From a bacterium (GTDB lineage: Bacteria; Bacillota_I; Bacilli_A; RF39; UBA660): a stretch of DNA of 19,471 nucleotides. Position numbers and translations under genes: made by a program. Of this stretch, positions 1-8,268 are shown piece after piece. The first letter of the stretch is position 1, and each line of letters starts with the position of its first letter. The stretch lies in the NCBI GenBank assembly GCA_014846175.1, contig RKAV01000053.1, positions 1-19,471 on the forward strand, in the 5' to 3' direction. A model generated the notes under the pieces. That model worked only from the letters and a program-made list of their open reading frames with translations. It was not told the DNA's origin and ran no database searches.

Positions 1-33
1 GTAGCTAAAAAACTAGGATTATGGTATTATTAA
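1..33 (+). CDS. 3' end of an unidentified gene
   Basis: An open frame enters from the left edge and ends at TAA (31-33) after ten codons, ending K-L-G-L-W-Y-Y. Too little is visible to name it. It ends 19 bases before the ezrA start, so it is probably the preceding gene of the same operon. The frame is only inferred from the stop position. Confidence 0.3.
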   Translation, partial: VAKKLGLWYY

Positions 34-52
34 ATAGTAGGTGGTGAGCTAT

Positions 53-1765
53 ATGAAAGGAACATTACTATATGTTTTGACCGGAATTTTAATTGTAATC
101 ATTCTTATTATTGTGCTTATCGTTGTTTTAAAGAAAAAAAGGAAAAACTATTATTTAAAATTATGTAAAAATTTAGATACGGAAAAAAACTTAATAGGAA
201 GTACCCCTGTGCTTCTTGAACTTTCTAAACTAGAACCAATTATAAAGAATGAAAAGATGGAAGAGAAATATCAGAAATGGCAAGATGAATTTGCTTATAT
301 TAAAGATGAAGAACTTCCTAAAATAGATGATTTGTTAATTGAACTTGATACATTGATTGATAAAAAAGAGTATAATCTTGCTAAGAGTAAAATAAGTAAA
401 TGTGAGATAGGTCTATATAAAGCAAAAGAACGAGCTAATTATTTACTTGATCAGGTTAAAGAAATCACTCTTAGTGAAGAAAAGTACCGAAATATAATTA
501 CTAAATTAAAAACTAAATATAGAGAATTAAATAAAGAATATCAAGAACATAAAAACCTCTATGAAGAAATGGCTGAAGCAATAGAATTACAATTAGAGAA
601 TATTGAAAAAAGATTCTTAGAGTTTGAAACAGCAATGGATCAGAATCAGTATACAGATGTAGTTCATATTGTAAAAGCTCTTGATACTATGATTGAACAC
701 ATGGAAATAGTTATTTCTGAGGTACCTGATTTACTATTGATGTGTAAACAAATGGTTCCTAAGAGAATAAAAGAAATAGAAGATACTAAAGAGAGAATGG
801 AAAGTGAAGGCTATCCATTAGAATTTTTAAGTATTGATGATAATATGGCGGAAGCTAAAAAGAATGTAAGTGTTATTATAGATAGAATTAAAGTCTTAAA
901 CTTAGAAGACTGTATGTTTGAACTTAAGACAATATTAGACTATTTGGATAGTATTTTTGTGGCCTTTGAAAAAGAGAGATTATCACGAAAAGTATATGAA
1001 GAAGCAAGTAAAGATTTTGAAAAAAAACTAAATAAAACTGTTAAACTAGTAACCGATATATATGAACAATTAGATGATATTGAAAGTATGTATGATTTAA
1101 ATAAAGAAGATGTAAAAATAATTGATGAAGTTAATAAAGATTTAACAGTTATAAAAGATGATCATCATAAGATGCTAGAAAAAGTTAAGAATAAAGCAAC
1201 TCCTTACTCTAGTGTTAATGATGAAGTAGAAAAGTTATCTAATAGATTAAAACAAGTAGAATCAACTCTAGATATTGCTTTAAAATCACTTGGTAATATG
1301 TATGAAGATGAACAAAGAGCAAGAGAACAACTAGAAGAAATTGAAAGACTCTTAAAAGAATGTAAAGAAAAAATGCGAGAGTATAAATTACCTGTTATTG
1401 AAGATAGATACTTTGTTGAACTTAGTGAAGCTAATGAAGCTATTTTAGAAGTAATAAAAGAATTATCTAAAAAACCAATTGCTATTAAAACTTTAAATAC
1501 TAGAGTAGATACAGCAAGAGATTTAGTTTTAAAACTTTATAATACAACCATTTCAATGATTAAAACTGCTAAGATGAGTGAAATGGCTATTGTTTATGGC
1601 AATAGATATACTCCTCTTCATGAAGATATAGAAGAAGGAATTAATAGAGCAAGAAATCTTTTCTTTAAAGGCGACTATACATCATCATTAAAAGTTAGTG
1701 TTGATACTATAAAATTAGTAGATGATAATTTTGAAAGAAAGTTGTTGGCGTATGAAAAAGAATAA
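53..1765 (+). CDS. ezrA: Septation ring formation regulator EzrA
   Basis: EzrA is a membrane-anchored regulator of FtsZ ring assembly in Bacilli. The protein has the family layout: a very short outside end, one N-terminal membrane segment (about residues 4-27), a basic stop-transfer run (KKKRK), then more than 500 residues of alpha-helical, Glu/Lys-rich spectrin-like coiled coil in the cytoplasm. The segment around residues 45-80 (GSTPVLLELSKLEPI, then EEKYQKWQDE) matches the EzrA signature after the membrane anchor. Its 570 residues fit the usual length of about 560-575. I chose ATG 53 over the in-frame GTG at 41, because the GTG lies inside the SD-like GGTGGTGAG (40-48), which is well placed for ATG 53. 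It overlaps the following gene, so it heads a co-translated division and envelope cluster. Confidence 0.92.
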   Translation: MKGTLLYVLTGILIVIILIIVLIVVLKKKRKNYYLKLCKNLDTEKNLIGSTPVLLELSKLEPIIKNEKMEEKYQKWQDEFAYIKDEELPKIDDLLIELDTLIDKKEYNLAKSKISKCEIGLYKAKERANYLLDQVKEITLSEEKYRNIITKLKTKYRELNKEYQEHKNLYEEMAEAIELQLENIEKRFLEFETAMDQNQYTDVVHIVKALDTMIEHMEIVISEVPDLLLMCKQMVPKRIKEIEDTKERMESEGYPLEFLSIDDNMAEAKKNVSVIIDRIKVLNLEDCMFELKTILDYLDSIFVAFEKERLSRKVYEEASKDFEKKLNKTVKLVTDIYEQLDDIESMYDLNKEDVKIIDEVNKDLTVIKDDHHKMLEKVKNKATPYSSVNDEVEKLSNRLKQVESTLDIALKSLGNMYEDEQRAREQLEEIERLLKECKEKMREYKLPVIEDRYFVELSEANEAILEVIKELSKKPIAIKTLNTRVDTARDLVLKLYNTTISMIKTAKMSEMAIVYGNRYTPLHEDIEEGINRARNLFFKGDYTSSLKVSVDTIKLVDDNFERKLLAYEKE

Positions 1766-2393
1766 GAAAAAGAAGAAAAAAAATAATAAAGGTTTTGGAG
1801 CTTATGAGTTTTTAACTGTAGCAGTTGTTTGTTTAGTATTAACAGCAATTTTATTAGTTACTATACTTAAACTAAGTAATAAAGAAAAATATCAAGTTTT
1901 TAACTTTAATGCTAGAGTTATGGCTATGAATGCTATTAACTATAATTTAAAAGATGAAGGTACAATATATTTATATGAGATGTTAAAGTTAGATTTAATA
2001 TCACCTATTAAGAACCCTTTTAACGGTAAAAGCTGTGATCCTTATGAATCTAAAGTAGAATTCTTAAAAGATGGTAAAAGGGTAACTCTTAAGTGTGGAG
2101 AATACTTGATAGATAGAGAATTAGTAGGTAATAAAAGTTATACTCTTTATAGAGTAACAGATTGGAATGACTCAAAAGAGTATGAAGCTAATGATAGTAA
2201 AACAGTTTATAACCTTTCCAAAAAAGGTAAACTAGTACTTGATAATTATTATGAAAAAGATTTACTTGTTACAAAAATAAATGAAAAGAAAGATAAGAAA
2301 TATAAAAATTTAAAAGAAATAAAAAAAGACTATAAATTGGTTAGTAAGAAAGTATATAGAAGAAAAACTAAAATAAGAGAAGTTACTAATTAA
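1752..2393 (+). CDS. Type IV prepilin-like (pseudopilin-like) protein
   Basis: A 213-aa protein of unknown exact role. Residues 1-13 are almost all Lys and Asn. Then comes K-G-F-G-A-Y-E-F (residues 13-20) followed by a hydrophobic helix to about residue 39. This is the layout of a class III (prepilin) signal: basic leader, Gly at -1, Phe at +1, Glu at +5, then the membrane helix that becomes the pilus core. A mid-protein stretch with NPFNGKSCDPYESKV resembles the C-terminal substrate-facing part of many Firmicute pseudopilins, and the two Cys could form a disulfide. The start is taken as ATG 1752, which overlaps the end of ezrA by 14 bases. An upstream ATG at 1722 is in frame but has no SD and would place ten extra residues before the basic leader. 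No prepilin peptidase or assembly ATPase is visible here. It may instead be a plain single-pass membrane protein. Confidence 0.6.
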   Translation: MKKNKKKKKKNNKGFGAYEFLTVAVVCLVLTAILLVTILKLSNKEKYQVFNFNARVMAMNAINYNLKDEGTIYLYEMLKLDLISPIKNPFNGKSCDPYESKVEFLKDGKRVTLKCGEYLIDRELVGNKSYTLYRVTDWNDSKEYEANDSKTVYNLSKKGKLVLDNYYEKDLLVTKINEKKDKKYKNLKEIKKDYKLVSKKVYRRKTKIREVTN

Positions 2394-2412
2394 TAGATAA
2401 AGAGGTGTTTAT

Positions 2413-3066
2413 ATGAAAGATAATAAAGAAAAAGATTGGTTTGATAGTCCACGTATGGTTACTTATATTATTATTGGTTTATTGATTGTATTAATAATTT
2501 TATCACAGTCATTTGCAATTAATAGTCAATTAGGAACTGCTGATATTATTAGATCTATTTTAAATCATAATAGTATTTATGTTTTAACATTAATTTATTT
2601 TGTTTTACTTCACTTTAAAATAGGAAAAAAATATTTTGATCATTTGAACGTTTTGATGCTTACGTTTTTTATCTTAATAACTATAGCTAGCTTTTTTACT
2701 ATATTTCAGTCTTTTGGGTTAGCTTCACTATTACAATTAGGAATTAATATATTATTTACAGTTTATTTTCTATATGCCTTTCTTTCCAATACTTTAATTG
2801 GTAAAGAACTACATTTAAATAATAGTTTATTAGTAGAGTTAAAGAATGAACAATACTTCTATTTAATTACAACCTTATTAGTAGTTAATTTAATAGTAGC
2901 ACTTATTAGTTCTACATCTTTTGAAAGTATTGTTATTTCTTTATTAGAAGTTTTATTCTACTTTCTATTTGCTAGATATATATCTTTATATAAAGAATAT
3001 GATGATAGAAAAGAATCTTCTCCTAGAAAGAAAAAGATAAAGAAGGAAGAGGAGAGTGATAAATAA
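2413..3066 (+). CDS. Polytopic membrane protein, unknown function
   Basis: This 217-aa protein has about five or six hydrophobic segments (approximately residues 16-35, 50-66, 78-97, 101-125, 148-165 and 170-190). It ends in a highly charged cytoplasmic tail rich in Lys and Glu. No family is recognised. The SD AGAGGTG (2401-2407) lies a normal distance before ATG 2413. Its TAA overlaps the next ATG in a TAATG arrangement (3064-3068), so translation of the two is probably coupled. Its place between ezrA, the prepilin-like gene and the LysM protein suggests an envelope or division role; that is inference only. Confidence 0.75.
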   Translation: MKDNKEKDWFDSPRMVTYIIIGLLIVLIILSQSFAINSQLGTADIIRSILNHNSIYVLTLIYFVLLHFKIGKKYFDHLNVLMLTFFILITIASFFTIFQSFGLASLLQLGINILFTVYFLYAFLSNTLIGKELHLNNSLLVELKNEQYFYLITTLLVVNLIVALISSTSFESIVISLLEVLFYFLFARYISLYKEYDDRKESSPRKKKIKKEEESDK

Positions 3067-3398
3067 TGAAAGATTTATTTGATGAAATAGAAGTAGAGAA
3101 GAAACAACTTCCTAAATTAAAGAAAATTAGTAAAGAAGTAACTAAAGAAAGAGAACATAATTTTTATCAGAAGTTAGCTTATTTATTATTTATTTGTTTC
3201 TTTATAATTGGCATTATTTTAGGTAATATTTTTCCAGCATGTAAAGAGACATCTACATTATTTAAAACTTGTACTGATACAGAATACAATCTTGCTTTAA
3301 CATTATTATTTTGGTTAGCTAGTTTTGTATTTTGTTCCTTAATATATGGTCTTGGAGAAATTATTAAACTCTTAACAATAATTAGTGAAAAGAAATAG
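3066..3398 (+). CDS. Small two-helix membrane protein, unknown
   Basis: A 110-aa protein with a charged cytoplasmic N-terminus of about 35 residues (KEVTKEREHNFYQKL) and two hydrophobic segments (about residues 37-56 and 76-100). They are joined by a short loop carrying two Cys (PACKETSTLFKTC) that would face outward and could form a disulfide. No family is recognised. The start overlaps the previous stop by one base, so co-translation is likely. The next gene begins nine bases after its TAG. Confidence 0.72.
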   Translation: MKDLFDEIEVEKKQLPKLKKISKEVTKEREHNFYQKLAYLLFICFFIIGIILGNIFPACKETSTLFKTCTDTEYNLALTLLFWLASFVFCSLIYGLGEIIKLLTIISEKK

Positions 3399-3406
3399 GT
3401 GATAAA

Positions 3407-4360
3407 ATGATAAGAAATCTAGAAGTAAATGAATCAAAAATTATTGATTTAAATCAAAGAAAAAGACAAATGCAAAGAAAAGCTAAATTAGAAAGAGAAA
3501 AGAGAGCTAGACAAAAGTTTAGAACTAGAGTAGGAATTGCTGCTTTTGCTTTAGCAATACCAGCTTTAGCAGTAGCTCATAATAATTTAACTAAGGCTAC
3601 TGAATCTGATGTTGCTATAGAAACTGAAGTAACTGATGATACTATTTATGCTGATATTACTGATTTAAACGATTTGAATCTTGTTTTAGTAAATGATGGA
3701 GTACAAGATGAATTTATGACTTCATTAGCAAATAATTTATCAAATGAAGGTATTTCTATTGAAACTATTAATGATTCTTATAATATTAGTAATATGAATG
3801 GTAGTGAAACTTATATAAGTTTTCTAGATTATAATAATGATGGTAAAACTAAAGTTATTGGACAATATAATGAAAGAGAAAATCAAACAGATCCTTTAGC
3901 AGTAAGCCTTAACAGTTGTTTACAAAAAAATGGTTTAACTGATATGGGTATTCAATGTGGAATAAAAAGTTATAATGATAATGGTAATTTAGTATTAAAA
4001 GAAGCACCTATTGAAAATGCTGTTGCTAATTTAGGGGCAAATAGATTTGTAACTATAGCAGTTGATTCAAATACTGATGTTTCAAAATTTACTGATTCTT
4101 TTACTGAGGGATTACTTAGATTCCAAGAATATGTTAATAAATCAGATAAATTTAATTTAATAACTAGGGTTAGTGGTGGACAAACATTAGATATGATTGC
4201 TAGTAATAATGATATTCCTTTAGAATATTTAACAGATATAAATAATATAACTGATAATAGAATATTTATGAATGAAACTTTAAAATTATCTAGTTATTCT
4301 CCTATATTAACTAATAAAAATATAGAGATAAATAAGAATATACAAGAAAAAACATATTAA
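3407..4360 (+). CDS. Membrane-anchored LysM protein with inactive amidase-like domain
   Basis: A 317-aa protein. Residues 1-40 are a very basic cytoplasmic segment, residues 41-57 form a membrane helix, and the rest should lie outside. The middle part (about 85-245) follows the order of an Amidase_3 domain: a strand with LVLVND, a helix (EFMTSLANNLSNEGISIETI), a strand ETYISFLDYNND, then GIKSYNDNGNLVL and a final helix TEGLLRFQEYV. The zinc ligands of that family (the His of PGHGG, the Glu before the first helix, the His of S-I-H-x-N) are all absent, so it would not be an active hydrolase. Residues about 250-294 (RVSGGQTLDMIASNNDIPL and on) resemble a LysM peptidoglycan-binding module. SD AGGTGA (3397-3402). 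The amidase fold is inferred from residue pattern only; LysM is the firmer call. It is the last gene of the operon and is followed at once by a terminator. Confidence 0.6.
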   Translation: MIRNLEVNESKIIDLNQRKRQMQRKAKLEREKRARQKFRTRVGIAAFALAIPALAVAHNNLTKATESDVAIETEVTDDTIYADITDLNDLNLVLVNDGVQDEFMTSLANNLSNEGISIETINDSYNISNMNGSETYISFLDYNNDGKTKVIGQYNERENQTDPLAVSLNSCLQKNGLTDMGIQCGIKSYNDNGNLVLKEAPIENAVANLGANRFVTIAVDSNTDVSKFTDSFTEGLLRFQEYVNKSDKFNLITRVSGGQTLDMIASNNDIPLEYLTDINNITDNRIFMNETLKLSSYSPILTNKNIEINKNIQEKTY

Positions 4361-4389
4361 AAAGTTACTGTTTTATGAGTAACTTTTTT
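4361..4389. terminator. Bidirectional intrinsic terminator
   Basis: Inverted repeat AAAGTTACT (4361-4369) and AGTAACTTT (4378-4386), with T-run downstream and A-run upstream, so it can act on both strands. It lies directly after the LysM gene and contains the stop codon of the converging minus-strand gene (4365-4367). Confidence 0.85.
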
Positions 4390-4868
4390 CTTTCCTTAAA
4401 TCCTAAATGGTATATTTGTTTATTTATATAGTAACTGTTATTAGTTAATAAATGTGTTACCGTAGGATTATCTTCTTCATTGATTGCTAAAACATTAGCA
4501 GATGTTAAAATCTTTTCATAGTCTTTTAAAGGTTCTTCTTGTTCCATAGTATTACCTATTAATTTATGATTTAGAATATAAAGTGCTTGTTTCATATAAC
4601 CTTTATTTCTTTCATTTTTAGTTATACCAAAATGTATATATAAGTCATCACTATTAATATCTTTTGTTTCTAAGAATATAAAGCCGATTGGGTTATGACT
4701 TTTATTACCATTAACTTCCTTATATTTTTGAACAAGAAATACAAAGGGACATTTTGGAGGTAATTCACTATACTTTTGTAATGATATGTCATCAAATAAA
4801 TTTATTAAGTCCCAAATATCCTCTTTATTTTCATAATCTAATAATTCTAAATTTAACCATTCATTCAT
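4365..4868 (-). CDS. GNAT-like N-acetyltransferase
   Basis: A 167-aa protein. The centre reads P-I-G-F-I-F-L-E (about 60-67), a strand DDLYIHFGI, then N-E-R-N-K-G-Y-M-K-Q-A-L (85-96). This is the order of the GNAT acetyl-CoA fold: beta-4, then the pyrophosphate-binding loop and helix of the form R-x-x-G-x-G/A. The last small residue of that loop is Met here, so binding may be altered. The NNSYY toward the C-terminus resembles the common GNAT region 'GF/Y'. The substrate cannot be told. SD AAGGTG precedes the start, and the gene follows the DUF3048 gene by 17 bases, so the two form one transcription unit. Confidence 0.6.
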   Translation of the reverse strand: MNEWLNLELLDYENKEDIWDLINLFDDISLQKYSELPPKCPFVFLVQKYKEVNGNKSHNPIGFIFLETKDINSDDLYIHFGITKNERNKGYMKQALYILNHKLIGNTMEQEEPLKDYEKILTSANVLAINEEDNPTVTHLLTNNSYYINKQIYHLGFKERKKLLIKQ

Positions 4869-4885
4869 ACTACTACACCTTATTA

Positions 4886-5935
4886 TTATTCAAATGATGG
4901 GGTCATATTAATTGGTTCTATTTGAATAAAAGTATTTCCATCATTTAATTTAACACTACTACCATCCATATAAGTGTAAATAGTTTTACTGCTTCTTGAA
5001 TCTTTTCTAGCTGTTATTGGAATGGCATAGCCGTTTGTTATATAATATGCTTCTTTACTACCAGTTGTATCTAAATCTTGCCTACCATAACTATCTAAAG
5101 TTCTATTTTTAACCTTAATTATAATAATATTTTTATAATGATATTGTTCCTTACTATCTCTATCTACATGAGCATTATGATTCATATATCTTAGATATAC
5201 TTTTCTTTCACTATCATAAGCATAACTTCTTACTTGACTGTTGGAATAGGGAATAGTAACTTTATTAGCTTGCACAACTCCATTATTACAATTATTATCA
5301 GTACAATATTTACTTAAATCTATATTATCACTAGTCAATGGTAAAGCATCCCATTCATCACTAGTTTTTTGATAACCAAGATTTGTAGCACTATCATATA
5401 AAGTTTCTATGTTAGTAAAAACATTATGAGGAGCAGCAATCTTTCTATCTCTCCAATAAGCACTATCTACATACAATCCATTAATATTATTTACTTTTAA
5501 AGATTTAATATCATTTTCAGCAAAAGTACTCCAACCATAGTGAGCATAAAGTGAATCATATTCCAAAGCATAATCTAAAAAATAATGTCTAGAACTTCTA
5601 ACTGGTCCTATTAAAGGGGTATTAGTATCCTTATATATAGCCATCATTCTAGTTAGACCACCTTCAACTATCGCTTCATAAGTTACAAAAGCATCTTGTA
5701 ATCCTACTTGTGAAGAGTAACCAACATTATTATCTATCATAACAGCAATAGGTCTTTTATTACTATTCTCATCATATATAGTTAATTTCTTCCTTTCTGT
5801 TTTAGTTGTATTAATATCAGTAAATGGTATCTTTATTTCAATCTTATCAGTTAATGCTAGGTATACTAATATAATAACTATTATAATTAATAATATAATG
5901 AAACTAACAATTTTCTTTTTCTTCTTCTTTTTCAT
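4886..5935 (-). CDS. DUF3048 domain protein (YerB-like), membrane-anchored
   Basis: A 349-aa protein with a Lys-rich start, one membrane helix (about 9-29) and an outside domain. The signature RPIAVMIDN (about 61-69), then QDAFVTYEAIVEGGLTRMMA, then the PVRSSRHYFLDYALEYD block and APHNVFTN identify the DUF3048 family, of which Bacillus YerB is a member. The biochemical role of this family is not established. Many members are lipoproteins. This one shows no lipobox Cys after the helix and looks like a single-pass membrane protein instead. SD GGAGG sits six bases before the ATG. It is the first gene of a minus-strand pair with the GNAT-like gene. Confidence 0.87.
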   Translation of the reverse strand: MKKKKKKKIVSFIILLIIIVIILVYLALTDKIEIKIPFTDINTTKTERKKLTIYDENSNKRPIAVMIDNNVGYSSQVGLQDAFVTYEAIVEGGLTRMMAIYKDTNTPLIGPVRSSRHYFLDYALEYDSLYAHYGWSTFAENDIKSLKVNNINGLYVDSAYWRDRKIAAPHNVFTNIETLYDSATNLGYQKTSDEWDALPLTSDNIDLSKYCTDNNCNNGVVQANKVTIPYSNSQVRSYAYDSERKVYLRYMNHNAHVDRDSKEQYHYKNIIIIKVKNRTLDSYGRQDLDTTGSKEAYYITNGYAIPITARKDSRSSKTIYTYMDGSSVKLNDGNTFIQIEPINMTPSFE

Positions 5936-6010
5936 AATGCCTCCATCTTTTATTAAAGTTTATCATAAAGTGTTAAATAAGAAAATAAATTTCTAAAAAA
6001 TATTGTAATC

Positions 6011-6022
6011 TTATGGTACAAT
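6011..6022 (+). promoter_or_regulatory. Extended -10 promoter of nuclease-pta operon
   Basis: TGG directly before TACAAT (6017-6022) gives an extended -10 element about 20 bases before ATG 6044. There is no good -35, as expected when the TGn extension is present. The same TGG-TAYAAT form recurs at 10651-10659 and 15860-15868, and as TGG-TATACT on the minus strand at 15810-15818. Confidence 0.6.
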
Positions 6023-6043
6023 ATATAGGGAGAGGATGGTTTG

Positions 6044-6754
6044 ATGAGTAGAAAGAATAAGAAGTTATTGACGTCTTTAATAAGTTTATTTGTTTTAATA
6101 GCTGTAGTATGTTATCAATATGTATTACCATCTTATGCTTATAAAGATAATAGTAATAATACAAGTGATGTTATTAGTATACCAAGTTATGATAATGAAC
6201 CGTATAAAGAAGTTAATAATAATAAGCCAACATTTACTGATAGTGAGAAGAAACTGACAGAAAAGGAAGATTATAGTGATTTAGATTCACTAGGTAGAGT
6301 AGGAGTAGCCTTTGCTCTTGTTAGTAAAAGTACAATGCCTACTACTAAAAGAGGTAGTATTGGTATGATTAAACCAGCTGGGTGGCATACAGTAAAGTAT
6401 GATTTTGTTGATGGAAAATATTTATATAATAGATGTCACTTAATAGCACACCAATTAACCGGTCAAAATGCTAATCCAAAGAATTTAATGACCTGTACTA
6501 GAAGTATGAATGTAGACGGAATGCTACCTTTTGAAAATAAAGTGGCTAATTATATAAAAGAAACTAATAACCATGTTTTATATAGAGTGACTCCTGTTTT
6601 TGATGGCGATAATTTAGTAGCAAACGGGGCATATATGGAGGCTTATTCAATTGAAGATAAGGGAAAATTATCATTTAATGTTTATGTATATAATGTTCAA
6701 AAAGGAGTTACCATTGATTATAAAACAGGAGAAAGTAAATTAGAGGAGGAGTAA
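6044..6754 (+). CDS. DNA/RNA non-specific endonuclease, secreted or membrane-anchored
   Basis: A 236-aa nuclease of the beta-beta-alpha-metal type. Residues about 8-28 form a signal or anchor helix, so it acts outside the membrane. The core reads GRVGVAFALVSKSTMP, then NRCHLIAHQLTG (129-140) with the catalytic His132, then NPKNLMTCTRSMNVDGMLPFEN, which carries the metal-binding Asn region. This is the layout of the streptococcal-type DNA/RNA endonuclease family, whose members serve DNA uptake, nutrient scavenging or escape from extracellular DNA. ATG 6044 is preferred over TTG 6041, with SD AGAGG eight bases upstream. The next gene, pta, starts four bases after its stop, an unexpected pairing that suggests only shared transcription. 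Confidence 0.88.
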   Translation: MSRKNKKLLTSLISLFVLIAVVCYQYVLPSYAYKDNSNNTSDVISIPSYDNEPYKEVNNNKPTFTDSEKKLTEKEDYSDLDSLGRVGVAFALVSKSTMPTTKRGSIGMIKPAGWHTVKYDFVDGKYLYNRCHLIAHQLTGQNANPKNLMTCTRSMNVDGMLPFENKVANYIKETNNHVLYRVTPVFDGDNLVANGAYMEAYSIEDKGKLSFNVYVYNVQKGVTIDYKTGESKLEEE

Positions 6755-6758
6755 AGAT

Positions 6759-7769
6759 ATGGATTTTATAGAAAAGATAATTGCTAGAGTAAAAAACAAT
6801 GAGAAAAAGAAAATAGTATTACCAGAGACAGATGATGTTAGAACTTTAGAAGCAGCAGCTATTGCTGTTAAGGAAAATATTGCTGACATTTATTTAATTG
6901 GAAATGAAGAAGATATATTAACACTTGCTAAGAAAAATAATATTTCACTTGAAGGATGTACTATAATTGAACCAGTTAAGTTTAAAGATTTTGAATTATG
7001 TGTTAATACTTATTATGAACTAAGAAAAGCTAAAGGAATGGCTCTTTCCAAAGCAAAAGAGATAATGACTAATGATTATCCTTATTTTGGAGCAATGTTA
7101 GTTAAACTTGATTATGCTGATGGAATGGTTAGTGGAGCAGTTCATTCTAGTTCTGATACTTTACGTGTTGCTTTACAAATTATTAAAACAGCACCTGATA
7201 CTAAAACTGCTTCATCATTCTTTTTGATGGACACTCCACAAAAGCAATATGGTGCTAATGGGGTATTTATCTATTCAGATTGTGGATTAAATCAAAATCC
7301 AACTAGTGAACAATTAGTAGATATTGCTAAAAGTAGTGCTGAAAGCTTTGAATTATTAGTGGAAGAAGAACCAAAAGTAGCATTCTTGTCACATTCAACT
7401 TATGGTTCCTCAAAATGTCTTGATAGTGAAAAAGTAGTTAAAGCAGTAGAACTTGCTAAAGACCGTTTAAAAGGTATTACTTTTGATGGAGAATTACAAT
7501 TCGATGCGGCAGTTGTTAAAGAAATAGGTGAAAGAAAAGCACCAGGTTCCAAAGTAGCTGGAGAAGCCAATGTTTTAGTATTTCCAGATTTAGATGCTGG
7601 TAATATTGCTTATAAAATAACAGAAAGATTAGGACTTGCTAAAGCTTATGGACCAGTTACACAAGGACTTGCTAAACCAATAAATGATTTATCAAGAGGA
7701 TGTAATGCTAGTGATATAGTAGGAGTAGTAGCAATTACTGCTTTACAAGCTTCAGCTATTCAAAAATAA
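6759..7769 (+). CDS. pta: Phosphate acetyltransferase
   Basis: Converts acetyl-CoA and phosphate to acetyl phosphate and CoA in the cytoplasm; with acetate kinase this yields ATP in fermentation. The 336-aa length equals the short single-domain class of Bacilli. Family landmarks are seen in order: KIVLPETDDVRTLEAA (about 18-33), DGMVSGAVHSSSDTLR (about 120-135), the FSDCGLNQNP-type segment, and the C-terminal GPVTQGLAKPINDLSRGC then SDIVGVVAITALQA. SD GGAGGAG precedes ATG 6759. It lies between the nuclease and a nucleoside deoxyribosyltransferase-like gene in one operon. No acetate kinase gene is in the window. Confidence 0.97.
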   Translation: MDFIEKIIARVKNNEKKKIVLPETDDVRTLEAAAIAVKENIADIYLIGNEEDILTLAKKNNISLEGCTIIEPVKFKDFELCVNTYYELRKAKGMALSKAKEIMTNDYPYFGAMLVKLDYADGMVSGAVHSSSDTLRVALQIIKTAPDTKTASSFFLMDTPQKQYGANGVFIYSDCGLNQNPTSEQLVDIAKSSAESFELLVEEEPKVAFLSHSTYGSSKCLDSEKVVKAVELAKDRLKGITFDGELQFDAAVVKEIGERKAPGSKVAGEANVLVFPDLDAGNIAYKITERLGLAKAYGPVTQGLAKPINDLSRGCNASDIVGVVAITALQASAIQK

Positions 7770-7792
7770 TATTTTAAAAGGAGTTAATGTAT

Positions 7793-8170
7793 ATGAAAAA
7801 TAAAGTAATATTATGTGGAAGTATGAAAGTAAAAGATAAAATTATTGAAGTAAAAGAAACACTAGAAAATAAAGGATTTTTAGTTATATTACCAGAAGAG
7901 TGTTTTAAGGGCGAAAAAAAGAGCGTAGCATCTTATACACACTTCAATAGAATTGCCACTATTGATGCTTATATATTAATAGTTAATGCAGAAAAAAATA
8001 ATATCAAAAACTATATAGGGCCTAACTCATTATGTGAAATTGCTTTTGGTTTTTATTATCAAAGAAAAGTATATTTATTAAATGATATTTATGAACCTTT
8101 TAAAGATGAATTAGAAGGATGGGGAGTTATTCCATTAAATGGTGATTTAAATAGATTAGGAGAAATTTAG
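7793..8170 (+). CDS. Nucleoside 2-deoxyribosyltransferase-like protein
   Basis: A 125-aa protein of the Rossmann-like nucleoside 2-deoxyribosyltransferase group, which cleaves or swaps nucleobases on deoxynucleosides. It begins KVILCGSMKVKDKI with a strand and glycine-containing loop. Later come IDAYILIVN (about 57-65) and G-P-N-S-L-C-E-I-A-F-G-F (76-87). The Glu82 of the S-x-C-E-I-A-x-A/G motif is the family nucleophile position. The ending NDIYEPFKDELEGWGVIPL matches a small uncharacterised branch. ATG 7793 is preferred to ATG 7787 because the SD AAGGAG (7778-7783) is nine bases from the former and only three from the latter. The substrate is unproven; a nucleotide salvage or sanitising role is likely. 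Confidence 0.72.
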   Translation: MKNKVILCGSMKVKDKIIEVKETLENKGFLVILPEECFKGEKKSVASYTHFNRIATIDAYILIVNAEKNNIKNYIGPNSLCEIAFGFYYQRKVYLLNDIYEPFKDELEGWGVIPLNGDLNRLGEI

Positions 8171-8178
8171 TTTCTATG

Positions 8179-8207
8179 CTTAGTGAAGAAATTTACTAAG
8201 TTTTTTT
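8179..8207 (+). terminator. Intrinsic terminator of nuclease-pta operon
   Basis: CTTAGTGAA (8179-8187), GAAA loop of GNRA type, TTTACTAAG (8192-8200), then seven T. One G-U pair in a nine-pair stem. Confidence 0.88.
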
Positions 8208-8209
8208 AT

Positions 8210-8254
8210 ATAAAAAACTGTTAAGAAATCTAATCATTTATTTTCTTAACAGTT
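8210..8254 (-). terminator. Intrinsic terminator of the PHP gene (minus strand)
   Basis: A thirteen-pair perfect stem, AACTGTTAAGAAA (8216-8228) with TTTCTTAACAGTT (8242-8254). Read on the minus strand it is followed by T-rich sequence. It lies 14 bases past the minus-strand stop codon. Back to back with the plus-strand terminator at 8179, it insulates the two convergent units. Confidence 0.85.
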
Positions 8255-8268
8255 ATTAATAAGTTTAA

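Noticed and set aside
1722..1751. Upstream ATG 1722 as start of the prepilin-like gene
   Set aside because: No SD, and it would add ten residues before the Lys-rich leader, unlike prepilin signals.
5973..6164. Minus-strand open frame of 63 codons
   Set aside because: Overlaps the promoter and start of the nuclease gene, has no SD, and reads as low-complexity Tyr-rich sequence.
6428..6439. NRCH in place of DRGH at the nuclease active site
   Set aside because: The NRxH form with His132 kept is, to my recollection, common in this branch of the non-specific endonuclease family, so it is not a sign of inactivation.
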